Source: JBOFEH01 sp051650265
GTDB lineage: Bacteria; Bacillota; Clostridia; Lachnospirales; Cellulosilyticaceae
Direction of reading: 5' to 3'
DNA: 13,083 nt
NCBI GenBank assembly: GCA_051650265.1
Contig: JBOFIR010000269.1
Location: 1-13,083 of the forward strand
Under the pieces are notes generated by a model. It was not told the DNA's origin and did not search any database. It saw only the letters and a list, made by a program, of their open reading frames with translations. Made by a program: the position numbers and the translations under genes. Shown here one piece after another: positions 1 to 7,503 of this stretch (position 1 is its first letter; every line of letters begins with the position of its first letter).

Positions 1-2
1 TA

Positions 3-1736
3 CAGTGGAGTTTGAGCTCTCTACGTGAGGCCAATAGACAGATTGGTCAGGCGCTCAGCGTAGGTGGTCAGATGCAGGCAGATCTCAGTCAATCTGTAGG
101 GGCATTGGAAGAAAGTATGCAGCAGATGGAGGAGGCGCTAGGTTCTTTGAGAAAAGCATTCGAAGATCTCAGGGCGCTCAGTGACTTTATCGCCCAAAAG
201 CCAGAGGTGCAGTTTGTGACAACAGATGAGACTTATGAAGCCCATAAGCAAAGTTTATCTGCAACCCTAGGGGCAATGTCAGAGGATGTGTCGAAGCTGG
301 GGCAAGTGATGAATCAGGAGAGCCATACATTCTTTGAACACACAAGAAAAATCTCTAATCAGATGTTTGTGATTCTTGATCTGCTTGTAGACATGACGGG
401 AGAGGTGCTGTATGAAGGCACGGATAAAAGTGCACATCAGGAAGATATCTCACAAACAGATACGGCGGCTCAGACTGAAGGGAAAGTAGCCAGCTGTATC
501 AATAAGGGCGATATTACGGGAGATATTAATGTAGGTGGGATCGCAGGCGCTATGGCTGTTGAGCGAAGTTTTGATCCTGAAGATGATATTGCGGTCAAAG
601 GCGAGAAGTCTCTTAACTTCATGTTCCAAAGCCGCGCAGTAATTAGAGGATGCCAAAGTGAGGGGCAGATCAAAGCTAAAAAAGACGGTGTAGGTGGTAT
701 TGTCGGAAGTATGAAACAGGGGTATATTGTCGATAGCCAGGCGGAAGGTAAGATAATCAGTAGTGATGGCAACTATGTAGGGGGGATTGCAGGGACGTCT
801 CAGGCACTGATCCGTTCAAGTTATGCAAAATGTACCTTGGAAGGTGGCAACTACATAGGAGGGATTGCAGGAGAAGGCAAAGAAATTATTCAGTGTGGCA
901 GCTCTGTGCAAATCACCAGAGGGTCAGAGTATATAGGGGCGATTGCGGGTGCGCTTCAAGAGGAAGGCAAGGCAAAAGGGAATTACTTTGTAGAAGGAGA
1001 ATGGGAAGGGATTGATGATATTAGTTATGAAGGCCAAGCAGAGCCTTTAAGTTACCAAGATTTTGTGCAGCGCGAAGGGGTTCCTAGTCTATTTGAACGT
1101 GTGGATCTGAGGTTCTGGGTTGAGGGGGACTTGGTGCGCACAATGCCGCTTAGTTATGGTGAACAGCTAGAAGCTACGCAGATCCCTGTCGTACCACCAA
1201 AAGAAGGGTACTATGGTGTATGGGCAAACCTAGAGAATACACCAGTCACTTTTGACAGAGATATAGAAGCAAGTTATACCGCTTTTGTCACCACCCTAGC
1301 AAGTAAGCAGATGCGAGGGGATGTACTGCCTCTTGTGTTGATAGAAGGGCAGTTCAGAGAAAGTGATCAGCTCATACTAGAGGCCCTAGAGGGAAGTGCT
1401 ATGGCACTTTCTGAGGAGCAAACACTGCTAGAACAATGGCAAGTGCAGATTCCAGAAGATGGTGGGGCGGTACATACCTTGCGTTACCTGATGCCAGAGA
1501 CCTCCGATCGTCTGAGTCTCTATATGAAGAAAAACAATATTTGGGAAGTAGTACCAAGCAAAAGAGCTGGTAAATATATGGTCTTTGAAGTGACGGAAGA
1601 TCAGCTGCAGTGGTGTGTGGTGGCAGAGCCAAAAGCTGTACCTGTTGTACCTGTCGCAATCGGGACATGCATCCTGTTATGTGTAGGAGCGAGCATACTG
1701 GGGGCAAAAAAATACAAGGCACACATAAGTGTTTGA
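3..1736 (+). CDS. GLUG-repeat surface protein with C-terminal membrane anchor (5' partial)
   Basis: The reading frame is open back to the left edge (CAG TGG AGT precede a TTG at 12), so this is the 3' part of a longer gene. The visible protein starts with about 140 residues of heptad-like, Gln/Glu/Leu-rich helix, probably coiled coil. A glycine-rich repeat region follows, with the GLUG-type motif (V/I)GGIAG or variants beginning at nt 531, 690, 777, 855 and 933; the last three are 78 nt apart. A beta-rich domain comes next. The C-terminus has one hydrophobic segment (about nt 1638-1700) and a basic KKYK tail, as in a membrane-anchored extracellular protein. It ends with adjacent in-frame stops TGA TAA. 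GLUG motifs are known from bacterial surface and adhesin-like proteins, and this helix-plus-GLUG architecture is frequent in Lachnospirales; the function is unknown. A secretion signal would lie outside the window. Confidence 0.8.
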   Translation, partial: QWSLSSLREANRQIGQALSVGGQMQADLSQSVGALEESMQQMEEALGSLRKAFEDLRALSDFIAQKPEVQFVTTDETYEAHKQSLSATLGAMSEDVSKLGQVMNQESHTFFEHTRKISNQMFVILDLLVDMTGEVLYEGTDKSAHQEDISQTDTAAQTEGKVASCINKGDITGDINVGGIAGAMAVERSFDPEDDIAVKGEKSLNFMFQSRAVIRGCQSEGQIKAKKDGVGGIVGSMKQGYIVDSQAEGKIISSDGNYVGGIAGTSQALIRSSYAKCTLEGGNYIGGIAGEGKEIIQCGSSVQITRGSEYIGAIAGALQEEGKAKGNYFVEGEWEGIDDISYEGQAEPLSYQDFVQREGVPSLFERVDLRFWVEGDLVRTMPLSYGEQLEATQIPVVPPKEGYYGVWANLENTPVTFDRDIEASYTAFVTTLASKQMRGDVLPLVLIEGQFRESDQLILEALEGSAMALSEEQTLLEQWQVQIPEDGGAVHTLRYLMPETSDRLSLYMKKNNIWEVVPSKRAGKYMVFEVTEDQLQWCVVAEPKAVPVVPVAIGTCILLCVGASILGAKKYKAHISV

Positions 1737-1773
1737 TAAGTCATTTGAGATATGCTAGACTGAATTTTTAATC

Positions 1774-1962
1774 ATGTCTCTGATCACCCTTGATGATATT
1801 CATGATGAAGATGAATTGTATGTATTATGTGAAAAAATGGGCTGGAGTTTAAGTGGGTATGGAACCATTTGTAAAGATTTTGGCATAGAAGAGCCACACG
1901 CATTCAGTTGGATTAAAAGCACCATATCTTGCGGATTAAGCCGTGGTGCTTTTAAAAGGTAA
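1774..1962 (+). CDS. Doubtful small ORF, 62 aa, hypothetical
   Basis: An ATG-started ORF of 62 codons lies between the GLUG gene and ywbE. No Shine-Dalgarno sequence precedes it (the upstream bases are AT-rich, with an in-frame TAG at 1756), which argues against efficient translation. The predicted peptide is acidic at the N-terminus and has three Cys and two Trp; I recognise no family. Its last 17 codons overlap a strong hairpin (1913-1955), so the open frame may be a by-product of structured intergenic DNA. It could also be a remnant of a larger gene. Codon choice is not obviously unlike its neighbours, so it is kept at low confidence. Confidence 0.3.
   Translation: MSLITLDDIHDEDELYVLCEKMGWSLSGYGTICKDFGIEEPHAFSWIKSTISCGLSRGAFKR
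1913..1955. other. Strong inverted repeat (12-bp arms)
   Basis: TTAAAAGCACCA at 1913-1924 is perfectly complementary to TGGTGCTTTTAA at 1944-1955. The 19-nt loop contains a further CGG/CCG pairing (1932-1934 with 1941-1943) that can extend the stem on one side. Only a T4 run exists, and it lies inside the stem, so this is not a classic terminator. It could slow or end transcription from the GLUG gene in either direction, or be a structured RNA element. It lies in the 3' end of the doubtful 62-aa ORF. Confidence 0.55.
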
Positions 1963-1978
1963 GGGAATAGGGTATACT
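1950..1978 (+). promoter_or_regulatory. Weak candidate promoter for ywbE
   Basis: TATACT at 1973-1978 fits a sigma-A -10 box (5 of 6). The -35 position 17 nt upstream reads TTTTAA, a poor match, and lies within the hairpin arm. It sits about 50 nt upstream of the ywbE start. Only the -10 box supports it. Confidence 0.25.
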
Positions 1979-2028
1979 GGAATAAAAAGTTATGTGACGC
2001 CTAAGTAAAGACAGGAGAGTATAAAATA

Positions 2029-2214
2029 ATGGATGGAACAAAGAGAAGTAATATCAAGATAGGGGCAACAGTGATGGTTGTTCAAAAGCAAGATCAACGA
2101 TCAGGTAAATTGACAGAAGGAATCGTAAAGAAGATACTGACTAACTCACCAGAACATCACCACGGGATTAAAGTAATGCTAGAAAGTGGTATCGTAGGTA
2201 GGGTAAAAGCGTAG
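2029..2214 (+). CDS. ywbE: YwbE family protein (DUF2196)
   Basis: This 61-aa protein closely matches the YwbE family of Bacillus and Clostridia as I remember it: an N-terminal MDGTKR, a central DQR(S/T)GKLT(E/R)G(I/V)VK, the signature SPEHHHGIKV and a C-terminal GxVGRVK. The family is small (about 60-70 aa), cytoplasmic and of unknown function; the compact basic beta fold has suggested nucleic-acid association, but that is unproven. The ATG at 2029 is preceded by AGGAG at 2013-2017 with an 11-nt spacer. The length is normal and the gene looks intact. It is followed seven bases later by a perfect terminator, so it forms its own short transcript or the end of one starting upstream. Confidence 0.9.
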   Translation: MDGTKRSNIKIGATVMVVQKQDQRSGKLTEGIVKKILTNSPEHHHGIKVMLESGIVGRVKA

Positions 2215-2220
2215 CATATG

Positions 2221-2248
2221 AACTAGCGAGTGATCGCTAGTTTTTTTT
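2221..2248 (+). terminator. Rho-independent terminator after ywbE
   Basis: AACTAGCGA (2221-2229) pairs perfectly with TCGCTAGTT (2234-2242) around a GTGA loop. A run of eight T (2241-2248) follows. It starts 7 nt after the ywbE stop. Confidence 0.93.
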
Positions 2249-2378
2249 ATCACCCAATGTGTGCTGTATTTTTTGCTTATATGGCTATTGAAGGGTAATG
2301 CTCTCTATATGATACCCAAGGTGCGGAAAAAATTATTTTAAAATTCAGTATAGTATGTCTCGTCATAAAAAATAGAGG

Positions 2379-2384
2379 TATAAT
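2379..2384 (+). promoter_or_regulatory. Candidate -10 box for the alpha-mannosidase gene
   Basis: A consensus TATAAT lies 36 nt upstream of the mannosidase start, after the ywbE terminator and in the only intergenic space that could drive the gene. No good -35 hexamer is found 16-18 nt upstream (TGTCTC at 2356-2361), so the promoter may depend on an activator or on another site. No sugar-operator sequence was recognised in 2249-2419. Confidence 0.4.
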
Positions 2385-2419
2385 AAAAGGAAATAAAATG
2401 TAAGGGGGAAGTCGTCATC

Positions 2420-5305
2420 ATGATGAAAGCTTACAATGAATTGATGCGTTACAGAGAAGACTACACGGGGCATTATTGGAACCAAATGGTAGAGGTGAAT
2501 AATCCTGTGAAGGAGCAGAAGGTAGCTTATTGGGAGGACCGTATACTTCACGAACTCAAATTAGGGATGGAGCTTGCTATTGCAAAAGACCTCATAGATT
2601 ACAAAGCACTTATTGAGAGGGTCTCAGCGTCTTTATTAGTCAGTAAGAAAGAATATGGCTATATCACTAAGGAACAAGTACTCTTAGCTGAGGAAGAACT
2701 TGAGCCAATAGGCAAGGCACTTAAAGCGTACAAAGTGCACTGCGTGGCACATGCACATATTGACATGAACTGGATGTGGGGGTGGCATGAAACAGTCTCT
2801 ATTACGATTGATACATTTAAGACGATGTTACAACTCCTAAAAGAGTACAAAGATTTTACCTATTCACAGTCTCAGGCATCTACCTATCGCTTGATCGAGG
2901 AATATTGCCCAGAAATGATCGCGGAAATTAAAAAGTATGTTCATGAAGGAAGATGGGAACTGGCAGCTTCGACATGGGTAGAAAATGATAGAAATATGTC
3001 CAATGGAGAAAGTTTTGCAAGGCATATTCTTTATACGAAGAATTACTTAGCTCAGTTGTTTGAGATTGATGTAGATATGTTGCAACTGGATTTTGAGCCG
3101 GACTGTTTTGGACATTCAGCGCACATTCCAGAGATTCTTCGTAATGGCGGGGTCAAATACTACTATCACTGTCGTGGGCTAGAAAATCAGACGCTCTACA
3201 AATGGCAGGCACCTTCTGGTGCAAGTGTGATTGCTTACCGTGAACCGATTTGGTATGGTAATGCGATTACTGGTAACTCTTTTATTCAAATACCTAAGTT
3301 CTGTGAAGCGATAGGGGTAAAAGATGGGCTATTTGTCTATGGCGTAGGCGATCATGGTGGTGGTCCTACAAGGAGGGATATCGAACAGCTTCTGGAAATG
3401 CATACATGGCCTATTTATCCAAAGCTGATGTTTAGTACCTACCATAACTTCTTTAAGGCAGTGGAAACAGTAGCAGATACGCTGCCAGTAGTTGATCACG
3501 AACTGAACTTTACATTAACTGGGTGCTTTACGTCATCTTCACGTATCAAGATGGCGAATCGCTATAGTGAAAATACGCTAGTTGATACAGAGTACATCAA
3601 TGCAGTATCTCATATGCTCTACGATAGACCTTATCATCAAGAGGCCCTTCGTAGTAACTGGGAAAAGGCGCTATTTAATCAATTCCACGATATATTACCA
3701 GGGTGTGGAATCAACTTTACAAGAGAGTATGCCTTAGGGGAGTTCCAGAAGATTATGGCAAAGGCCAATACGGTACGTAAGCTTGAACTGGAGTACTTGG
3801 TCAGTCAGATTGATACGCAGGGAATTACAAGCACACCGAGTTATCTAACGGAGACAGCAGAAGGTGCAGGGGTAGGCAATCTGACACGAGGTATGATTGG
3901 AGATGGCGGCGTTTCCTTCAATCTAGGTTTAGCACAAACTGCCAGATATAGTGGCGATACAAGGCTTTATACGCTGTTTAATCATACAGCTTATTCTGGC
4001 GAGAGATCTGTTGAACTGATGTTGTGGGATTATAAAGAAGATGTCAAACACCTCAAGATCTACAACTCAGATAACGAGGAGCTGAAGTTTGAACAACAAG
4101 GCCAGGGGTATAATCAGTATTGGGGGCATTGGTATACAAAGCTCTTAGTAGAAGCTAAATTGCCTAGCTATGGCTATGATACGATCAGAGTCACACAAAG
4201 TGATGAACTGATCGTCAAATCACCTTATGCACAGGATGAACGTGTCAACAAATACCTTGATTATACTTTGGAGAACACTGTATTAAAAGCAGTATTTGAC
4301 CCAGAGACATTAGCACTTGTTTCACTTTACAACAAGGTGAAAGGTATAGAATACTTAGCTGAAGGGGTAGGCGCAGACTTTACATATGTGAAGGAAGAAG
4401 GCAAACAGTCCAATGCATGGATTGTAGGGCGATATGTTGCGATCAATCAGGTTGCAAGGGAAGTGCATGATGTGACCATGAGCAAGGGACAGGTGGCTCA
4501 GAGTATTAGCTATAATTTAAAAGTTGCTTCATCAACACTTCAAGTAACGGTGTCGCTAGATGGTGAGGACCAAGGACTCAAATATCATGTGCAGGCACTT
4601 TGGAATGAGATCGGAAATAGTGAGTACACACCACAACTGAACTATAAGATGAACCTAAAGGCCCATACGGGTGAGTTTATTTATGACGTGCCTATGGGTA
4701 GGGTGAAAAGACAGGCTTTGGTAGACGATGTCCCAGCGATCAATTATGGCATGGCGTACTGTGAGGAAGAAGAGGGTGTCTATATCGCATCGGATTGTAA
4801 ATATGGCTATCGTGGGCTTCAAAATAGTCTGGCATTGACACTACTTAGAAGTTCAGCAAATCCGGATACACATCCAGAGAATGGGACACACGTTTTTGAC
4901 TTCAAGGTGGCATTTGGTGGGGTAGAGGATGCACAAAGAGCAGGTATTTTGCTGAACCATCCGGTAGATGTGATCAGCTGCAAGCCTGGTAACAAAGGGA
5001 CACTTCCTCAAAGACAATCCTTTGTTGATGTAAAGGGTAACGGCGTTGTTGTAAGTAGTATCAAGCGTGCAGAGTACGAGGAGCAGGCTTGGATTGTACG
5101 TTTGTATGAAGCTGAAGGAAAGGAAAAAACGACAGCAATCACTTTCCCAACGCTTATTTCAGAAGCTTATGAAGTGGATTTCTTGGAAAGAAAAATAGCA
5201 GCCCTACCTGTTGGTGAACAGCATGTAGAAGCAAATCTAAAGGCCTATGCGGTGAAAACCATTATGGTAGTGAATCAATCATATAATGAAAAAATTAATG
5301 ACTAA
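2420..5305 (+). CDS. Glycoside hydrolase family 38 alpha-mannosidase
   Basis: This 961-aa enzyme hydrolyses alpha-mannosidic bonds with retention of configuration, using a metal ion (usually zinc) at the active site. The metal site is readable: H111-A-H113-I-D115 in the first catalytic motif, the Asp nucleophile D228 in EPDCFGHS, and H423 in NQFHDILPG. Residues about 105-375 form the catalytic barrel, about 378-450 the helical middle domain, and the rest the large beta-rich C-terminal domains; the length is normal for bacterial GH38. No signal peptide is present, so it acts in the cytoplasm, probably on mannosides taken up from N-glycans or fungal and plant mannans. The start ATG at 2420 has AGGGGGAA upstream (2403-2410); a second ATG at 2423 is possible. 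No transporter or regulator gene adjoins it, and a terminator follows, so it appears monocistronic. Linkage specificity cannot be read from sequence. Confidence 0.95.
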   Translation: MMKAYNELMRYREDYTGHYWNQMVEVNNPVKEQKVAYWEDRILHELKLGMELAIAKDLIDYKALIERVSASLLVSKKEYGYITKEQVLLAEEELEPIGKALKAYKVHCVAHAHIDMNWMWGWHETVSITIDTFKTMLQLLKEYKDFTYSQSQASTYRLIEEYCPEMIAEIKKYVHEGRWELAASTWVENDRNMSNGESFARHILYTKNYLAQLFEIDVDMLQLDFEPDCFGHSAHIPEILRNGGVKYYYHCRGLENQTLYKWQAPSGASVIAYREPIWYGNAITGNSFIQIPKFCEAIGVKDGLFVYGVGDHGGGPTRRDIEQLLEMHTWPIYPKLMFSTYHNFFKAVETVADTLPVVDHELNFTLTGCFTSSSRIKMANRYSENTLVDTEYINAVSHMLYDRPYHQEALRSNWEKALFNQFHDILPGCGINFTREYALGEFQKIMAKANTVRKLELEYLVSQIDTQGITSTPSYLTETAEGAGVGNLTRGMIGDGGVSFNLGLAQTARYSGDTRLYTLFNHTAYSGERSVELMLWDYKEDVKHLKIYNSDNEELKFEQQGQGYNQYWGHWYTKLLVEAKLPSYGYDTIRVTQSDELIVKSPYAQDERVNKYLDYTLENTVLKAVFDPETLALVSLYNKVKGIEYLAEGVGADFTYVKEEGKQSNAWIVGRYVAINQVAREVHDVTMSKGQVAQSISYNLKVASSTLQVTVSLDGEDQGLKYHVQALWNEIGNSEYTPQLNYKMNLKAHTGEFIYDVPMGRVKRQALVDDVPAINYGMAYCEEEEGVYIASDCKYGYRGLQNSLALTLLRSSANPDTHPENGTHVFDFKVAFGGVEDAQRAGILLNHPVDVISCKPGNKGTLPQRQSFVDVKGNGVVVSSIKRAEYEEQAWIVRLYEAEGKEKTTAITFPTLISEAYEVDFLERKIAALPVGEQHVEANLKAYAVKTIMVVNQSYNEKIND

Positions 5306-5358
5306 TGGGGGGCATGTTTGAAATTCATACGCATTACAACTCAAGAGGAAAAATCAGT

Positions 5359-5390
5359 AAAAGGGTGACTAAGGTCATCCTTTTATTTTT
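5359..5390 (+). terminator. Rho-independent terminator after the mannosidase gene
   Basis: AAAAGGGTGAC (5359-5369) pairs with GTCATCCTTTT (5374-5384), 11 bp with one G-T wobble, around a TAAG loop. A T-rich tail (TTTTATTTTT, 5381-5390) follows. It lies 54 nt after the stop codon. No gene is seen in 5391-5540. Confidence 0.88.
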
Positions 5391-5540
5391 ATGGCGAGAT
5401 AAGAAGAAGGTGCTTTGTTGGAAATGGACAAGGTACAAGAGCAAATAAAGTATCATAAAGTGAATGATAACAGAGTACTATAAGTGCTACTTAATGTGAG
5501 TAGGTGATGTGAAATTGAGAGGAAAAGGGAGGGTTCTCAT

Positions 5541-7349
5541 ATGAAAGGTTCAGTCGTCAATATTATGATGAGTTCTTTGGCACAGAAGTATGGAGAGGCG
5601 ATTATAAGCGAAGCAAAAGAAAAAGTAGGATGGAAGGTAGATGGGGAAATAGGACCAAGCCAAGATATAGATGATAATCTTTTCAAAGAATTTATTAGAT
5701 ATATAGCAATCAAGAGAAAAGAGCCTGAAGAAAGTATACTACGTACATTGGGTAGGGAAAATATTATAGCTTTTAAGAGATGGTTTCCATCTGTATTTGA
5801 AAGAAAGTCCTATAAAGCTTTTTTAATGGTCATGGATAAATTTCATGGTAGAGTGACAAAAATGATGCCTGGTTCAAAACCCCCTCGATTAATTGCGGAA
5901 GAAGTAGACCATGAAAGTATTCAAATGACGTATCAATCTCACAGAGATTTACATGAGTATTTCTTGGGTTTGGTAGAGGGAGGAGCAGACCTATTTGGAG
6001 AGCGGATTATTATAGAAGAAATAGAACGAAAGGAGATGGCAACTGGGGGCAATTTGCTAAAGATTAAAATAACATTTGAAAAACCTTTTTATGAAAAAAG
6101 GCACTATAAAATGACATCGTGGTTATCAATCAAAGTGTTCAAAGCAATTGAAATAAAGATAGCGCTTTATAGTTTCGTGTTATTGTGTATAGGTGATGGG
6201 ATAAAGGGTCAGCTTGGGATACAATCATTATTAGTAAATCTAATCATTACTACGGGTATTTATGGATTGAGCGCTATATGCCTGAATCCACTTAAGGGAA
6301 TAAAAAAACAATTAGGTGTATTGGCAACAAAGGATTTAGGAAATGATTATAGGATTAAAACAGGAGATATTTTTGAAGAAATCAGCCAAGAAGTTAAAAA
6401 AATAGGTGAAAGTATACAAGATGACTTGATTCTTATGAAGAGCTTTGTGGATGATATAGACCACTTTAGTGAAAAATTTCATGGAACAAGTGAATCAATG
6501 TGGCAGGAGTCGGAGAAGATCTTGGCAAGTGCTACTGATGTTTCAGATGGGGCTATGCAACAAGCAATTGAGACAGAAGAAATGATGTTTGCAGTGGCGC
6601 ATAATAAAGAAGTGTTACAACATATTGCAGATAAAAATGAGGTATATAAAGGGGTAATGGGGAAGAGCCTATTACTGATGCAAGATAATTTGCAAAAGGT
6701 GATAGAAGTCTCTCGTTCTATGAAAAAAATGAAGGAGGGGTTTGATGAGGTTAATGGTGTGGGGCTGACATTGAGTAAAAAGGTAGATGAAGTTCAAAAA
6801 ATTGTAGATACAGTACAAAGTATCGCGGAAAAAACAAACTTACTTGCGCTCAATGCTACTATTGAAGCAACCAAAGCGGGAGTTGGAGGCAATGGGTTTG
6901 CTGTAGTCGCTATAGAAATCAGAAAGTTGGCTGATCACTCAAAGCAAGCAGCCGGAAGTATAGGGAGAAAGTTGGAGGAGTATGCGTTAGATACCCATAT
7001 ATTAATAGGTGAACTGAATGAAAGATATGAAGAGCTTATTAAAGAAGAAGAAAAACTTCAAGAAATAGCTGGAAATAGTATAGAAGTGACAAGGAATATG
7101 GACAATGTACTTCAACTCTTTGAAGAAATAAGTCTTACATTAACAGATGAAATGACACAACTATCCAAAACATTGGTTAATATGGAGTCTCTTGCAGCTA
7201 TAGGGGAAGAAAATGCTGCCGCGGTACAGATCATAACAGAGCAGATCGATGTATTTGCAAAGCAGTTAGATATTTTTCAAGAGTATACACAAGAACTAAA
7301 GCATATGTATTACATTTTAAAAGAAGATTTTAAAGGGTATAGCCTATAA
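5541..7349 (+). CDS. H-NOX domain methyl-accepting chemotaxis protein (gas sensor)
   Basis: This 602-aa receptor joins a haem-binding H-NOX domain to a chemotaxis signalling domain. Residues 1-186 match the Caldanaerobacter (Thermoanaerobacter) tengcongensis H-NOX, recalled from memory, with no gap over the first 140 residues: MKG start, proximal haem ligand H102, P115, the haem-propionate motif Y131-x-S133-x-R135, and distal N74 and Y140, the pair linked to O2 binding; W9 is replaced by Met. Two hydrophobic segments (about 205-219 and 226-248) anchor it, leaving H-NOX cytoplasmic. A HAMP-like linker follows (about 249-298), then the MCP coiled coil with its hairpin tip at about 424-471 (IAEKTNLLALNATIEA, GFAVVA). 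The tip deviates from consensus (AGVGGNGF where AGExGRGF is usual). AGGGAGG at 5527-5533 supports the ATG. It probably signals O2 or NO to CheA/CheW; no che genes are nearby. The gene is visibly AT-richer than the mannosidase gene. Confidence 0.95.
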   Translation: MKGSVVNIMMSSLAQKYGEAIISEAKEKVGWKVDGEIGPSQDIDDNLFKEFIRYIAIKRKEPEESILRTLGRENIIAFKRWFPSVFERKSYKAFLMVMDKFHGRVTKMMPGSKPPRLIAEEVDHESIQMTYQSHRDLHEYFLGLVEGGADLFGERIIIEEIERKEMATGGNLLKIKITFEKPFYEKRHYKMTSWLSIKVFKAIEIKIALYSFVLLCIGDGIKGQLGIQSLLVNLIITTGIYGLSAICLNPLKGIKKQLGVLATKDLGNDYRIKTGDIFEEISQEVKKIGESIQDDLILMKSFVDDIDHFSEKFHGTSESMWQESEKILASATDVSDGAMQQAIETEEMMFAVAHNKEVLQHIADKNEVYKGVMGKSLLLMQDNLQKVIEVSRSMKKMKEGFDEVNGVGLTLSKKVDEVQKIVDTVQSIAEKTNLLALNATIEATKAGVGGNGFAVVAIEIRKLADHSKQAAGSIGRKLEEYALDTHILIGELNERYEELIKEEEKLQEIAGNSIEVTRNMDNVLQLFEEISLTLTDEMTQLSKTLVNMESLAAIGEENAAAVQIITEQIDVFAKQLDIFQEYTQELKHMYYILKEDFKGYSL

Positions 7350-7460
7350 CGATACCTTTGAAGAAAGAAGCTTGTACTAATGACATATTTTAAAGAAGTT
7401 ATGAATAAATAAGATATTAAGAGGTGTTAAATTCAAAACTTAATAAGGTAAATCTATATG

Positions 7461-7492
7461 CCCCTTGAAAAACTAGATCAAGGGGATTTTTT
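7461..7492 (+). terminator. Terminator-like hairpin abutting the next gene's Shine-Dalgarno (possible attenuator)
   Basis: CCCCTTGA (7461-7468) pairs perfectly with TCAAGGGG (7478-7485) around a 9-nt loop; A and T6 (7487-7492) follow. The AGGAGG of the next gene begins at 7493, with no space for a promoter between. It therefore either ends the chemoreceptor transcript with partial read-through, or acts as a leader attenuator. CCTTTGA at 7355-7361 could pair with TCAAGGG at 7478-7484 as a competing structure. Confidence 0.75.
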
Positions 7493-7503
7493 AGGAGGAT
7501 CAA

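Noticed and set aside
12..14. TTG at 12 as the start of the GLUG gene
   Set aside because: The frame is open to the window edge, there is no Shine-Dalgarno sequence, and the protein would begin in mid-helix without a signal peptide; it is an edge-truncated gene.
450..1722. Several ORFs opposite or overlapping the GLUG gene, and similar ones in 2363-2850, 7720-8778, 8883-9104 and 9470-9658
   Set aside because: They lie inside well-supported genes in other frames, lack ribosome binding sites and show no protein-like features.
2415..2426. Perfect palindrome TCATCATGATGA over the mannosidase start codon
   Set aside because: Two consecutive ATG codons preceded by TCATC generate it easily; there is no second site or flanking operator-like sequence.
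5314..5448. Small ORF after the mannosidase gene with a G-run upstream
   Set aside because: It reads straight through the rho-independent terminator at 5359-5390 and encodes a basic, low-quality peptide.
5446..5475. Possible motility sigma-factor promoter (TAAA ... TGATAA) before the chemoreceptor gene
   Set aside because: The spacing to GATAA is about two bases short of the consensus and the GCC part is absent, so it was not listed.
7336..7361. Imperfect hairpin over the chemoreceptor stop codon as a terminator
   Set aside because: It has a bulged stem and is followed by GAAGAAAGAAG rather than a T-run.
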